A model generated the notes under the pieces. That model searched no databases, was not told where the DNA came from, and worked only from the letters and a program-made list of their open reading frames with translations. DNA of 64,000 nucleotides from contig JABIHA010000062.1 of the NCBI GenBank assembly GCA_018649885.1, positions 30,199 to 94,198 of the forward strand, in the 5' to 3' direction. The translations under genes and the position numbers were made by a program. Position 1 is the stretch's first letter, and every line of letters begins with the position of its first letter. Of this stretch, positions 8,359 to 16,854 are shown one piece after another. Source of the stretch: Bacteriovoracaceae bacterium (GTDB lineage Bacteria; Bdellovibrionota; Bacteriovoracia; Bacteriovoracales; Bacteriovoracaceae).

Positions 8359-9324
8359 ATGAGTCCTCCTTTTACTATTTCAAACAAAATTATTAATCTC
8401 GTGTCTCAGATTGTAAGAGAGCTTGGGAAAATTGAAGCTTGCCAATTAGGTACCCCAGACCCTCAACTTAGAAAGCAAAATCGCATAAAGACGATACAAG
8501 CAACTCTTTCGATTGAAGGTAATACTTTATCATTAGATCAAATGACAGCAGTTCTCGAAGGTAAAAAGGTTTTAGGTCCCCAAAAAGAAATTGTAGAAGT
8601 TCAAAATGCGATAAAGTTATATGACAGAATACAATCGTTTAAACCTTTCGCAGTCAAAGATTTTTTAAAGGCCCATAAATTATTGATGGCATCACTAGTT
8701 GCATCAGCAGGAAGTTTTCGGAGCAAAAACGTAGGGGTTCTTAAAGGGAGCAAGGTTTCTCATGTTGCTCCAAAACCAAGCTTGGTACCAGAGTTAATCG
8801 AAAAGCTTTTTAACTGGGCCAAGTCTGAAAAGGAACTTCACCCATTAATAAAATCTTGTATTTTTCATTATGAAATTGAGTTTATCCACCCCTTTGAAGA
8901 TGGCAATGGGCGGATGGGGAGATTTTGGCAAAGTGTTTTACTTTCTAAGTTTGAGTCTATCTTCCTCTATATCCCAATAGAGTCATTGATAAAAGAAAAT
9001 CAAAAAAAATATTATCAAGTATTAGAGCGAAGTGATAAATTAGGTGAGAGTACCATTTTTATTGAGTTCATTTTAGATCTTGTGTTGAATTCATTGAAAG
9101 AGTTTAGCGTTGGAATTAAGGGCGTAACTCTAGATAGTTTCGGGAGACTAAAACAGGCCCGGAATCATTTTGAAGATAATTTATTTTCAAGGAAAGAGTA
9201 TATGACCTTTTTCAAAAATATTTCTTCATCTACTGCCAGTCGTGATTTAAAAGTGGGCGGAGACCGCAAGATCCTTGAAAAGTCAGGTTTAAGAAATCAA
9301 ACAAAGTACAAGTTTAATGAGTAG
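8359..9324 (+). CDS. Fic-family protein (AMPylase-like) with N-terminal inhibitory helix
   Basis: This 321-residue protein has a Fic_N region (about 1-90), a Fic core, and a C-terminal winged helix with TASRDLK. The catalytic motif is complete at residues 177-188 (HPFEDGNGRMGR). The N-terminal autoinhibitory motif S/T-x3-E-G/N is present as T49...E53-G54, the class II arrangement in which the Glu blocks productive ATP binding. Fic enzymes usually transfer AMP from ATP to Tyr, Ser or Thr of a target protein; the target here is unknown. The ATG at 8359 has no good ribosome site and lies two bases past a strong palindrome. A decayed ORF lies downstream. The isolated position and irregular surroundings suggest an accessory gene. 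Confidence 0.9.
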   Translation: MSPPFTISNKIINLVSQIVRELGKIEACQLGTPDPQLRKQNRIKTIQATLSIEGNTLSLDQMTAVLEGKKVLGPQKEIVEVQNAIKLYDRIQSFKPFAVKDFLKAHKLLMASLVASAGSFRSKNVGVLKGSKVSHVAPKPSLVPELIEKLFNWAKSEKELHPLIKSCIFHYEIEFIHPFEDGNGRMGRFWQSVLLSKFESIFLYIPIESLIKENQKKYYQVLERSDKLGESTIFIEFILDLVLNSLKEFSVGIKGVTLDSFGRLKQARNHFEDNLFSRKEYMTFFKNISSSTASRDLKVGGDRKILEKSGLRNQTKYKFNE

Positions 9325-9357
9325 GAAAAAACATACTTGGAAAATTTGTAAACATAT

Positions 9358-9570
9358 GTGTTGGAGTACGATGGTTATTCAGAAAAAGAGATATTGCTAA
9401 GTACTATCTTAAAAAGGAGCTAAAAACTCAAAGCAGTTCATGGACAGGTTAAAAATCCGTTAATATATCTTTACAACAAAAATGAATGTATGGATCTATT
9501 TTTAGGATTTGAGCAGTGTCCTGATGCCCTTCAAAAGTATGATATTTTTAGGGGGAAATACTTAGAGTAG
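9358..9570 (+). pseudogene. Decayed ORF remnant with an in-frame stop
   Basis: One frame reads 21 sensible codons from GTG 9358 (VLEYDGYSEKEILLSTILKRS), meets TAA at 9421, then continues 48 codons in the same frame to TAG at 9568 (including GQVKNPLIYLYNKNECMDLF). Both parts have protein-like composition but no upstream start with a ribosome site, and I recognise no family. It is probably a gene fragment left by decay next to fic. The remaining 9571-9775 stretch holds only repeats. Chance coding potential cannot be excluded. Confidence 0.3.
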
Positions 9571-9602
9571 AGATATTTTTTAATAAAATAAATAAGATGC
9601 TC

Positions 9603-9629
9603 AACCAAAAGAACCAAAAGAACCAAAAG
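9603..9629 (+). repeat. Three perfect tandem copies of a 9-mer (AACCAAAAG)
   Basis: AACCAAAAG is repeated head to tail at 9603-9611, 9612-9620 and 9621-9629 without a mismatch. It lies in non-coding sequence between the decayed ORF and the mgtC-like gene, and looks like a slippage-prone microsatellite. Confidence 0.9.
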
Positions 9630-9700
9630 TACGCCATCCTTTTGCGGATATGAAAATATTGTGTCACGGTTCACTTGCACTCAATTGTGAGCGCTTCTAC

Positions 9701-9746
9701 TTTGACCTGGACTTGAACCTAGGTTTAGGTCTAGGCAAAAGTCAAA
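9701..9746. repeat. Intergenic inverted and dispersed repeat, copy 1
   Basis: Nested inverted arms TTTGAC/GTCAAA (9701/9741) and CCTGGAC/GTCTAGG (9706/9729) surround the palindrome AACCTAGGTT (9716-9725). The 18-mer ACCTAGGTTTAGGTCTAG (9717-9734) occurs again exactly at 47728-47745. Both copies lie just past gene 3' ends next to a minus-strand gene's stop, suggesting a bidirectional terminator-like or REP-like element. Confidence 0.6.
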
Positions 9747-9775
9747 GATTAATTTGTGAAATGGTGCTCAGGACT

Positions 9776-10498
9776 TTAGGTGGAGAAGTAATCCCCATTC
9801 TGGGCCTCTTCACTATCAATATGGTAGTGGATAACTTTTTTAATTTTTTTATCTTGTCTTAGCAAATCAACCATAAATTTAAATTCTTTGGTATTAATTT
9901 GAATATTTGCCTTTGTGATAACTTCCTTTTCAAGTTTTACATCCCATATATCAAGAATTTCAGCACTCTTTCTGGAAAAATGGCCCTTAATAAGATCAAT
10001 ATAAGACCTATCAGAATAGATTTCGAGGTGAAAACATCTAGCAAAATTCATCGCTTTGTATATTGGATCTAAAATTCTAAGAACAAATAAAACTGTGAGG
10101 GTAAAAAGAGTTGCAATTATGGGGTATCCTGCACCTACAGTCATTCCAACAGCTGCTACCATCCAAATTGTCGCAGCTGTGGTTAGACCTGAAACAGAGC
10201 CTTTCCCGTGCATAATTGCGCCCGCCCCCAAAAAGCCAACACCACTAACAATTTGTGCAGCAGTTCTATTGGGATCATTAACACCTCCTTCATAAATAAG
10301 AAGAGAAACAGCAGTGTATAGTGTAGATCCTAGGCATATGAGTATATTAGTTTTTAGACCTGCAGATTTGAGTTTATTTTCTCTGTCTAAGCCGACGAGT
10401 GCTCCCAATATAAAGGAGGTGATCATTTCTAGCCCGAGACCCAAGTATGGGTTCATTTGACCTATCAATTCGATGTCAACTGGTTTTAAGTGAATCAT
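9776..10498 (-). CDS. MgtC/SapB-family inner-membrane protein
   Basis: This 240-residue protein has four to five N-terminal transmembrane helices (about residues 20-150) with the family's conserved segment ALVGLDRENKLKSAGLKTN. GVGFLGAGAIM and GLTTAATIW follow, both typical of MgtC. The C-terminal 80 residues form a soluble ACT-like domain, the usual second half. MgtC proteins modulate magnesium homeostasis, F-ATPase or intracellular survival in some bacteria; here the role is unknown. ATG 10498 has AGAGGT upstream. No Mg-sensing leader is evident in the 150 bases ahead. It is transcribed divergently from the OmpA-domain gene. Confidence 0.9.
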   Translation of the reverse strand: MIHLKPVDIELIGQMNPYLGLGLEMITSFILGALVGLDRENKLKSAGLKTNILICLGSTLYTAVSLLIYEGGVNDPNRTAAQIVSGVGFLGAGAIMHGKGSVSGLTTAATIWMVAAVGMTVGAGYPIIATLFTLTVLFVLRILDPIYKAMNFARCFHLEIYSDRSYIDLIKGHFSRKSAEILDIWDVKLEKEVITKANIQINTKEFKFMVDLLRQDKKIKKVIHYHIDSEEAQNGDYFST

Positions 10499-10683
10499 TG
10501 TTACCTCTTAGATACTTATTCGGCTAGATTATTCTTATGAGTAATAATTGCTGTTTAGAATATTGTGAAAGGAAAAAAATTCATTTTTTATAGTTAATAA
10601 AAAATCTCAAGTATTCACTCCTTATTGTTTGATTTCTTAAATGAGATACAATGGAAAGAAACATAGTTACTTCGGATGTTCTT

Positions 10684-11976
10684 ATGAGTTACAAGTTGTT
10701 GAAGCCTCTTTTAATGTTATTTATCCCATTAATTTCTTATGCAAATATAAATGTTCAAAGCTTTCCCTTTTCAGATGCTCACCATCTGTTTTTACTGGAA
10801 GATGGTCTGCTTGGTAGGAATGGATATTCAAACCCAGGTCAGCTATTTTTTAAATCAAGCTATTCCTTTCTTGATGATCCTCTAATTACTGTTGATGCGC
10901 AGAGATCATCAATTTTAAATAAGGATGTAAAAAGGATTCAGACCCTTCAATTTGGTGGAGGAATTCTCTTTACACGAGTTTTGTATTTTGGAATTGATTC
11001 TTCATATAATTTTGTGGCCTTAAAAAACAAAAGTGATTCATCAATTGGTGACTCCACTGTCTTTATTAAATACCGTGTTTTTAGAAGTGGTGATCATGCT
11101 ATTTCTTTTATTCCCAAAATTGTGTTGCCCACAGGGGATGAGAAAATTTTCACCTCTGATGGACAGTTGGGGGCAGGTTTTTTATTTGCATATGAGCTAG
11201 ATCTAGGAAAATTCGATTTCTTTGCCAATGCAGGGTATTACCAAAACCCAGATGCAACATTTTCAAATATTGACCTCCGAAAAAGGTTGATCTCAGGACT
11301 GGGATTAAGCTTTAACTTCTATCCCAAGTGGAGATTGAATTTTGAATGGAAAGGAGAGTTCGGACTTCCTTTTGAAAAAGACCAAAATCCAGTGGAAGCC
11401 TTGCTGGGGGCAAGACACCAAAGTACAAAGAATATTTCAAGCTATCTTGCTTTTGGAGTGGGGGGGATTGATTTTGCTGGAGAGACAAACACTCATAGCA
11501 ATGACTTTCGCTTTCTTGCGGGAATAAAAATAATCACAGGAGCCAAGGTTGAGGAAAAACCAGGTCAAACTAAAATAGTTACGATCTACACACCAATAGA
11601 AATACAAAGAGAGATTAGAATATTTCTTCTATCAATTGAAGAGATGGTCAATTTCAAGAAAAATAGCTCTACTATTACCGAGGAAAGTAAAGGCGTCTTA
11701 AAAAAGCTTGCTAAAAGATTTAGCGACTATCTTCAGTATATTGAAAAAATAACCATTGAAGGACATACAGATATGTCAGGACCTCGTGAATTCAATCGAG
11801 AGTTGTCGCTTGAAAGAGCTACATCTGTTAAAGATTATTTTGTATCAGAATATAGTATTAAAGACGAGATATTCGAAGTAATTGGCTACGGAGAAGATCG
11901 TCCGATATTACAAGAATACACCAGTAAAGAAAAAGCAAAGAACCGAAGAGTTCAATTCAATGTGAAATATCGATAA
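10684..11976 (+). CDS. OmpA-family outer-membrane protein with peptidoglycan-binding C-terminus
   Basis: The start is placed at ATG 10684, giving a normal signal peptide (MSYKLLKPLLMLFIPLISYA); ATG 10651 would add 11 polar residues. The central 250 residues alternate in beta-strand fashion with aromatic girdles, as in an outer-membrane barrel. The C-terminal OmpA domain (about residues 310-430) includes VNFKKNSSTITEES, ITIEGHTDMSGPREFNREL, ERATSVKDYF and KAKNRRVQF, the residues that bind meso-diaminopimelate in peptidoglycan. It should tether the outer membrane to the wall. The stop lies only two bases from the stop of the converging lipoprotein gene, with no obvious terminator between. Confidence 0.88.
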   Translation: MSYKLLKPLLMLFIPLISYANINVQSFPFSDAHHLFLLEDGLLGRNGYSNPGQLFFKSSYSFLDDPLITVDAQRSSILNKDVKRIQTLQFGGGILFTRVLYFGIDSSYNFVALKNKSDSSIGDSTVFIKYRVFRSGDHAISFIPKIVLPTGDEKIFTSDGQLGAGFLFAYELDLGKFDFFANAGYYQNPDATFSNIDLRKRLISGLGLSFNFYPKWRLNFEWKGEFGLPFEKDQNPVEALLGARHQSTKNISSYLAFGVGGIDFAGETNTHSNDFRFLAGIKIITGAKVEEKPGQTKIVTIYTPIEIQREIRIFLLSIEEMVNFKKNSSTITEESKGVLKKLAKRFSDYLQYIEKITIEGHTDMSGPREFNRELSLERATSVKDYFVSEYSIKDEIFEVIGYGEDRPILQEYTSKEKAKNRRVQFNVKYR

Positions 11977-11978
11977 AT

Positions 11979-13100
11979 TTAGGGGACATCAGTCGAAAAA
12001 TTTCCGTTGGTAGCAGCCGATGGTGTTCCATCATTTGATCCAATACTATCGCTTACACTATCTTTGTCGTCAGGGCTTTCAAAACGATACCATGAAACGA
12101 TTGATCCATTCTTTGAATGAATCTGGAGATCAGTTGGAACTCCGGTTCCATAGATCTCTTCAATAGCAGTTTTATTGAGTGTAGTTTTCCAAATGCTAAC
12201 CTCGTCTAGGTTCCCCTTTATAAAACGGTCAGTGCCAGAATACGTCCCTATAAAGGCGCTGAAGGCACCAATGCCAATAAATGAATCAACTCTATTCACA
12301 GCAAGTACTCCATCATAATATAGCTTGAAACGAGTTTGGTTGTAGGCAAGTGCAATATGATGCCAATTACCATCATAGTAATTAGTTGTATGAGAGTATG
12401 TTTGGTAAGCGTCGAGTTCGTCTCTGTAGCCAATGGCCACACCTGTATTTTTGAAATGTATATTAACAGCTGTGCCAGCAGTTAGTGGGTTTTTATGAAA
12501 GTTGATAATTCTTTTATCGTTTTGCTGTTGGGTTGTTTTAAACCAAAAAGAGAGAGTGAATTTGTTATTGGGAATTAGATTTCTGCCATTTCCGAGACCG
12601 ATGTGTTCTGTTCCGGTGAATTCAAAGGATTGTGAATTTGAAAATACTGGAGTCGCTGAAGTCGTGGCCTGAACTTTTATATTGTTACACTCATGCTTGC
12701 CTTCGCTATCCATTATGCGAACAACATATTCATAAGTAGTAGCGGGTGTTAGGGATTTGATTAAGATATTTTTCCTACTACCACCTACAGACCTAACAAA
12801 TTCTAAGTCTGTAGTACTTATTGCCTTAAAGATATTGAATTGAGCTACATCAGATGTTTGGTTCCAATTGAGTCGTATGGAGTTCGTCTCAATTTGATCA
12901 ATACTTTGAAGACCTCTAAATTCCACCTCAGTCGTATTTCCATCTGGGCAGGCGTGATTTCCGCCGACTTCAGAATTTCCATTTTCAGAAATTGGATTTT
13001 GAGTAGACCCAGAATCTTCCTCTTGATTATTTCTGCCACAAGAAAGAGAAAATATGAGAACAAATAGTAGAAAGAAAAATTTTGAAAACCTAGTATGCAT
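11979..13100 (-). CDS. Lipoprotein with fibronectin-III-like and LamG domains
   Basis: A lipoprotein signal ends in LSC, with the lipid-modified Cys at residue 21. A Ser/Glu/Asn-rich linker follows, then a fibronectin type III-like domain (about 60-150, with IRLNWNQTSDVAQFNIF and LTPATTYEYVVRI). A LamG/concanavalin-like domain follows (about 160-330, with FTLSFWF, GNWHHIALAYNQTRFKLYYDG and GNLDEVSIW). LamG domains bind glycans or proteins, so surface adhesion or polysaccharide binding is plausible but inferred. No catalytic residues are recognised. It converges tail to tail with the OmpA-type gene and lies head to head with a second secreted protease. Confidence 0.82.
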   Translation of the reverse strand: MHTRFSKFFFLLFVLIFSLSCGRNNQEEDSGSTQNPISENGNSEVGGNHACPDGNTTEVEFRGLQSIDQIETNSIRLNWNQTSDVAQFNIFKAISTTDLEFVRSVGGSRKNILIKSLTPATTYEYVVRIMDSEGKHECNNIKVQATTSATPVFSNSQSFEFTGTEHIGLGNGRNLIPNNKFTLSFWFKTTQQQNDKRIINFHKNPLTAGTAVNIHFKNTGVAIGYRDELDAYQTYSHTTNYYDGNWHHIALAYNQTRFKLYYDGVLAVNRVDSFIGIGAFSAFIGTYSGTDRFIKGNLDEVSIWKTTLNKTAIEEIYGTGVPTDLQIHSKNGSIVSWYRFESPDDKDSVSDSIGSNDGTPSAATNGNFSTDVP

Positions 13101-13342
13101 TAAAATTCCTTTTTTAATGCCAGAAGCACAGCTTTATTTTAGCAAAGTCAGCCGTAAAAAAATACTAACAACACAATTTTTATAGGACTATCTTAGTAGG
13201 TGGTTACTTTTTGGCACCGCGTGAAAGTATTTGTCAGTTAAATTTTATAGGAGAAATGAGTGGTAATGGAGATAATGGTCGGGCCTTTATAGCGCCTATT
13301 GATGGGCGAGTGGTTAATTTTGCGAGAAAGGAGTTCTCATTT

Positions 13343-14869
13343 ATGGCAAGTTTAAAACACGGTCATGTCAGACCAAAATACCTTACTATTTTTCTTTTAT
13401 TATATCTCATTCTAGCTAGTTGTGGGAAATCGGATAAAAGTGAATCTGATGATTCAAGCAAAGATTCCACGCCTGAGGTTTCTTCTATTATTGTGGGAGA
13501 AATTAATTGGGTAGAAGTTACAGCTCTCTTAGGCGGAAGTCCAGAAAGGGTGAATTCATTCGCTGTGGCCGACTTGGATTTACCTGCAATGGGTTCTAGA
13601 TGTACGGGTTTCTTAATCGGCCCAGATGTCCTTATGACCAATAGGCACTGTATACCCTCGAGTTATTACAGTACAGGCGTTACTGCTGCTTTCAAGCATG
13701 AGAAGGGAGTGCCTGAGTCGGGCTGGAGTAAATTCGATTGCTCTGAATTTATTGGCAATGATAGTGCTTTGGATTTTGCGCTTTTAAGGTGTGCAGGTAA
13801 TCCCGGAGCCGAGTTTGGGTTTGTAGAGCTTAGCTCTCAAGTTGCGAGTGCAGGTGATGATGTTTACGTTATTCATCAAAACTGTGATTACTATTCAGAC
13901 CGTGACTGTGATTGGAGCAAGAAGTACTCAGTTGGAAGTGTTGTGGAAGTTGCTGATGAAGTAACACACAATGCAGACACATTAGGGGGATCATCAGGTA
14001 GTCCACTTTTTTCAGCAAGCTTGAATAAGGTTATAGCTATTCATCATGCAGGTTATGGCAATAATGGACTTGGGCGTGGAGTTGAGAATTACGCTGTCCC
14101 CATGTCAGAAATCGTTCCCTTCATTGAAGAAAATTTTCCTGGAATCCTAAATTCAGAAGGAGATGATGATGATCCTGTGGAAGATCCAGTAGAGGACCAA
14201 GACATAGGTGATAATTTTAGTAGTGGTTTGCAAGTAGGTGGGGCAGCCTATCAAAAATCGAGCTCTTTAGAGGAGGCGGGAGATAAAGATGTATTCAAGT
14301 TTACTGTAAATAGTGAAGCGGCAGTGAAGGGATCAATAGCTTTTTCTCACGCTGCTGGAGATTTGGATTTAAAATTATTTTCCTCCGATGGTGAGCTATT
14401 AAAATATAGTAATGGTGTAAGTAATAGTGAAGGTGTTGAAGCTACACTACAAGCTGGTAGCTATTATTTTGTGGTATACGGTTATCGTGATGCAGTTGGA
14501 GATTATCAATTCGATTTCTCACTTACTCAAAGCGGTTTGGTCCCAGTATCATTTGATCCTTCGAGAAATGCCGTTTTATTTTCGAGCTTTCCAAAAAGTT
14601 TTAATGGAAATATTGCCGGTGACGGGCAGCTTGATTATTACAAGTTTGAGCTATCTGGAAGAAAGAAGGTTACTGCTGAGTTATCATTTTCACATAAAAA
14701 AGGAGACCTAGATCTCTATCTCTATGATGAAAGTGGTGAAAGAGTAAAATACAGCATCGGAACTGGTAACTTGGAAAAGGTGTCTCTTTATTTGAATAAA
14801 GGGTCATACTTTCTGGCAGTTAAGGGATATCAGAGTGCAAAGGGTGAGTACTCACTCCAGGTTAAGTGA
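13343..14869 (+). CDS. Lipoprotein trypsin-like serine protease with two PPC domains
   Basis: ATG 13343 is chosen because AAAGGAG lies just upstream and a lipoprotein signal (LILASC, Cys27) follows; the open frame to 13211 adds 44 residues of leader-like sequence. The protease domain shows His in TNRHC, Asp in SALDFALLRC and Ser in GGSSGSPLF. An acidic DDDDPVEDPVEDQD linker joins it to two tandem pre-peptidase C-terminal (PPC) beta-sandwich domains, each with a GDLDLxLY-type core (GDLDLKLF, GDLDLYLY) and a G-x-YxxxVxGY strand. PPC domains usually help secretion or folding and are often removed. Extracellular proteolysis is likely. Confidence 0.9.
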   Translation: MASLKHGHVRPKYLTIFLLLYLILASCGKSDKSESDDSSKDSTPEVSSIIVGEINWVEVTALLGGSPERVNSFAVADLDLPAMGSRCTGFLIGPDVLMTNRHCIPSSYYSTGVTAAFKHEKGVPESGWSKFDCSEFIGNDSALDFALLRCAGNPGAEFGFVELSSQVASAGDDVYVIHQNCDYYSDRDCDWSKKYSVGSVVEVADEVTHNADTLGGSSGSPLFSASLNKVIAIHHAGYGNNGLGRGVENYAVPMSEIVPFIEENFPGILNSEGDDDDPVEDPVEDQDIGDNFSSGLQVGGAAYQKSSSLEEAGDKDVFKFTVNSEAAVKGSIAFSHAAGDLDLKLFSSDGELLKYSNGVSNSEGVEATLQAGSYYFVVYGYRDAVGDYQFDFSLTQSGLVPVSFDPSRNAVLFSSFPKSFNGNIAGDGQLDYYKFELSGRKKVTAELSFSHKKGDLDLYLYDESGERVKYSIGTGNLEKVSLYLNKGSYFLAVKGYQSAKGEYSLQVK

Positions 14870-14873
14870 TCAT

Positions 14874-14933
14874 CATGGAGTGACCACTCCGTGGTGGCCA
14901 TCATGTCCCCCTCTTTTGTGAGGGGGGTTTTTC
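14874..14933 (+). terminator. Double hairpin terminator after PPC protease
   Basis: CATGGAGT/ACTCCGTG (14874-14881 with 14886-14893, one G-U pair) precedes CCCCCTC/GAGGGGG (14907-14913 with 14920-14926), which is followed by five T residues. The second hairpin is a strong intrinsic terminator. Confidence 0.9.
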
Positions 14934-14980
14934 ATCTTAATTTATGCTAAAATTAAATTGGTTTTAATTTGGAAAATTAG

Positions 14981-15955
14981 ATGGAAAAGAAAAAGACCCT
15001 CATAATTTTTGGAGTTTCCTCATTCGTAGGATCCAATCTCGCACAAAGCTTGAAAGACAAGTATCGGGTAATCGGTACCTATTTTGAAAATCGCGTTTCT
15101 ATCAAAGGTATGCTAACCGTTCCCTGTGATGTCTTAAATCGAGATGCTGTTCAAATGGTACTTTATACCTTCAAGCCAGATGTAGCGATATATTGTGTTG
15201 GATTATCCAGCCTTGAAGACTGCCAGGGAAGAGAGAAGTATGCTGATGCCCTAAATACCATGGGTGTTTTCAATGTTTCGCAGTTTTCTGAGCGTTACAA
15301 AGCTAAGTTTATCTATATTTCCTCGGCATATATTTTCTCAGGTGAGAAACCGCTATATTTTGAAAATGATACTCCTGATCCGAACACGATTTTTGGTCGT
15401 ACAAAAGCTTCTGCTGAGTTTTATGTTCAAAAGTCTTGCTTAGACTACATTCTTCTTAGATGTTGTAATTTTTATGGCCGTAGCATTAATGCCAGGCAAT
15501 TCACTTGGTTTGAAAATGTTGAACAAGGTTTATTTAAAAATAAATCCCTAAGAATTGATGATCACATCCGTTTTGGGTTTTTAGATGTTCAATACCTGGG
15601 ACTAATAATTCATCTATGCTTAGAAAGGGATATTACGAACAAGTTATTACATATTAGTTCAAAGGATGTAATGACTTATTATGAGTTTGTTAAGTTATAT
15701 GCAAATATCTTTAAATTGAATAATGACCTTATTCAAAAAGGTAAGTGGGAGTTCCCACTAGAACGGGCCATTTCAACAGAAATAGATTTAGATGATGGTC
15801 TTAGCTTTAGACTTGAAGTACAAAATATTGAAGCCTACCTAGATGCAGAATTGCCAACAGTAGAAGACTCACTAGTTGGTACTTTTGATAGGCTTGGAGG
15901 AAAGCTCATCAAGTCTTCCTCGAAAAAGCAAACTACTGGAATTGAATTTATTTAA
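14981..15955 (+). CDS. RmlD-like/extended SDR NAD(P)-binding protein lacking the catalytic Tyr
   Basis: This 324-residue Rossmann protein opens with LIIFGVSSFVGSNL, a variant of the SDR glycine motif, and resembles dTDP-4-dehydrorhamnose reductases (CDVLNRDAV, FKPDVAIYCVG, FIYISSAYIFSG, PDPNTIFGRTKASAE). The family's YxxxK catalytic pair should lie at residues 138-142; the Lys142 is present but residue 138 is Phe (TTT). Ser in YISSAY is kept. This predicts loss of normal reductase chemistry, or a non-catalytic sugar-nucleotide-binding role. No other sugar-nucleotide gene is adjacent. Start ATG 14981 lies soon after the preceding terminator, in an AT-rich gap with no obvious ribosome site. Confidence 0.78.
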   Translation: MEKKKTLIIFGVSSFVGSNLAQSLKDKYRVIGTYFENRVSIKGMLTVPCDVLNRDAVQMVLYTFKPDVAIYCVGLSSLEDCQGREKYADALNTMGVFNVSQFSERYKAKFIYISSAYIFSGEKPLYFENDTPDPNTIFGRTKASAEFYVQKSCLDYILLRCCNFYGRSINARQFTWFENVEQGLFKNKSLRIDDHIRFGFLDVQYLGLIIHLCLERDITNKLLHISSKDVMTYYEFVKLYANIFKLNNDLIQKGKWEFPLERAISTEIDLDDGLSFRLEVQNIEAYLDAELPTVEDSLVGTFDRLGGKLIKSSSKKQTTGIEFI

Positions 15956-15960
15956 AATTT

Positions 15961-16494
15961 TTATCTGGCGCTATGTTGGATAAACTCAGTAAGGTAGTGC
16001 TTGACCATTGAATCAACTGCAACTTCTTCACCCTGAAATCTCCATGTAATCTCATTAAAGGCACCAATATGGGCCTTGATTTCATGGGCAATATTTTGTG
16101 CAGGGGTATTCATATTGAGTCTCGCCGAAAATAATCCCCCAGCATTTGATAGAAAACCAACCGAAATGAGATCAACACTTCTTCTTGCAACGACTAGTTT
16201 TAATGAATTACGATAGAGCATAAAATCATTAATTGTATTTGAGATTTTGAAAATTTTGATTGTGCCGGTATTGTCAGCCCCAGTTCTGCATTCATTAAAT
16301 CTTGAAACAAAAATCTCAAATCTATCTCGGAGGGAATTCATAAATTTAAGGGATGATTCCTCAAGCATGGCATTGGGGTCTAAGTGGTTATTAAATTGGA
16401 CTACACCACTTTCCTCCATATTAAGTTCTTCAAGAGCTAAGCTCTCGATCCAGGCTGTAGAAACGGGGGAGTGATTTTCAAAAGATTTTTCCAT
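15961..16494 (-). CDS. Protein of unknown function, cytoplasmic
   Basis: This 177-residue protein has no signal peptide or membrane segment. The middle region alternates hydrophobic strands (TGTIKIFKISNTINDFMLYR, LKLVVARRSVDLISVGFL), followed by a helical C-terminus, suggesting a small alpha/beta domain. No family motif is recognised. It converges on the SDR-like gene with five bases between stops, and its 5' end faces the 6S-like RNA terminator. It is a believable gene on length and codon composition. Confidence 0.7.
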   Translation of the reverse strand: MEKSFENHSPVSTAWIESLALEELNMEESGVVQFNNHLDPNAMLEESSLKFMNSLRDRFEIFVSRFNECRTGADNTGTIKIFKISNTINDFMLYRNSLKLVVARRSVDLISVGFLSNAGGLFSARLNMNTPAQNIAHEIKAHIGAFNEITWRFQGEEVAVDSMVKHYLTEFIQHSAR

Positions 16495-16548
16495 ACACCT
16501 ATCATGTAGAATTCAGCCATATTAGTCAATATTCGGGACCAATTAAGA

Positions 16549-16759
16549 GAAAAAGGAGCCTAGGTACTACAGCGGTGGTCTAAAAATCGAGTTTCGCGCC
16601 CATGTTTAAAACATGTGGGCACGATTAGTAATCACTTCAGGCTTCCCACTATTATCTACTCAATTTAGAGTAGGCAGGCATGCACACCATGATCAGGGAC
16701 CGCTCCCTAAATAAATTTTGTAGGGCGAAACTGGTTATGCCACCAGCACCTAGGCCCGT
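16549..16759 (-). ncRNA. ssrS: 6S-like regulatory RNA
   Basis: Read on the minus strand, the roughly 210-base transcript has a long closing stem: CCTAGGTGCTGGTGG near the 5' end pairs with CCACCGC...ACCTAGG near the 3' end. The middle holds an apical hairpin CTACTC/GAGTAG, the segment GGGAAGCCTGAAGTG (compare GAGAAGCCTTAAAACTG of E. coli 6S RNA), and a hairpin GCCCA-ATGTTT/AAACAT-GGGC on the 3' side of the central bubble, where E. coli also has one. A U-run (TTTTT) ends it. 6S RNA mimics an open promoter and sequesters housekeeping RNA polymerase in stationary phase. Assignment is by length, architecture and one conserved stretch; a covariance-model search was not possible. Confidence 0.72.
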
Positions 16760-16765
16760 GCATAC

Positions 16766-16791
16766 ATTATACCTCCATATATATATGTCAA
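16766..16791 (-). promoter_or_regulatory. Promoter for the 6S-like RNA
   Basis: On the minus strand a perfect TATAAT (16771-16766) lies seven bases before the proposed transcript start at 16759. TTGACA (16791-16786) is present but only 14 bases away; TTGTTT (16795-16790) would give an 18-base spacer. Confidence 0.7.
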
Positions 16792-16854
16792 ACAACCACG
16801 GTATAAAACGTTTATTACTCAATAATTTTGATTGTTTAGAGGGAAATTAGGGTG

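Noticed and set aside
8359..9324. Fic toxin-antitoxin pair
   Set aside because: No small antitoxin gene precedes fic; the inhibitory motif is inside the protein itself.
9650..9862. 70-codon plus-strand ORF
   Set aside because: It runs through the inverted repeat and then overlaps the end of the mgtC-like gene; its Leu/Gly-rich part is a translation of the repeat and it lacks a ribosome site.
13211..13342. N-terminal extension of the PPC protease
   Set aside because: It lacks a ribosome site and would bury the lipoprotein signal behind 44 residues; ATG 13343 fits better.
16549..16759. tmRNA, SRP RNA or RNase P RNA instead of 6S
   Set aside because: No tag-reading frame, no GGAAG SRP domain pairings and no RNase P core sequences were seen; architecture fits 6S best.
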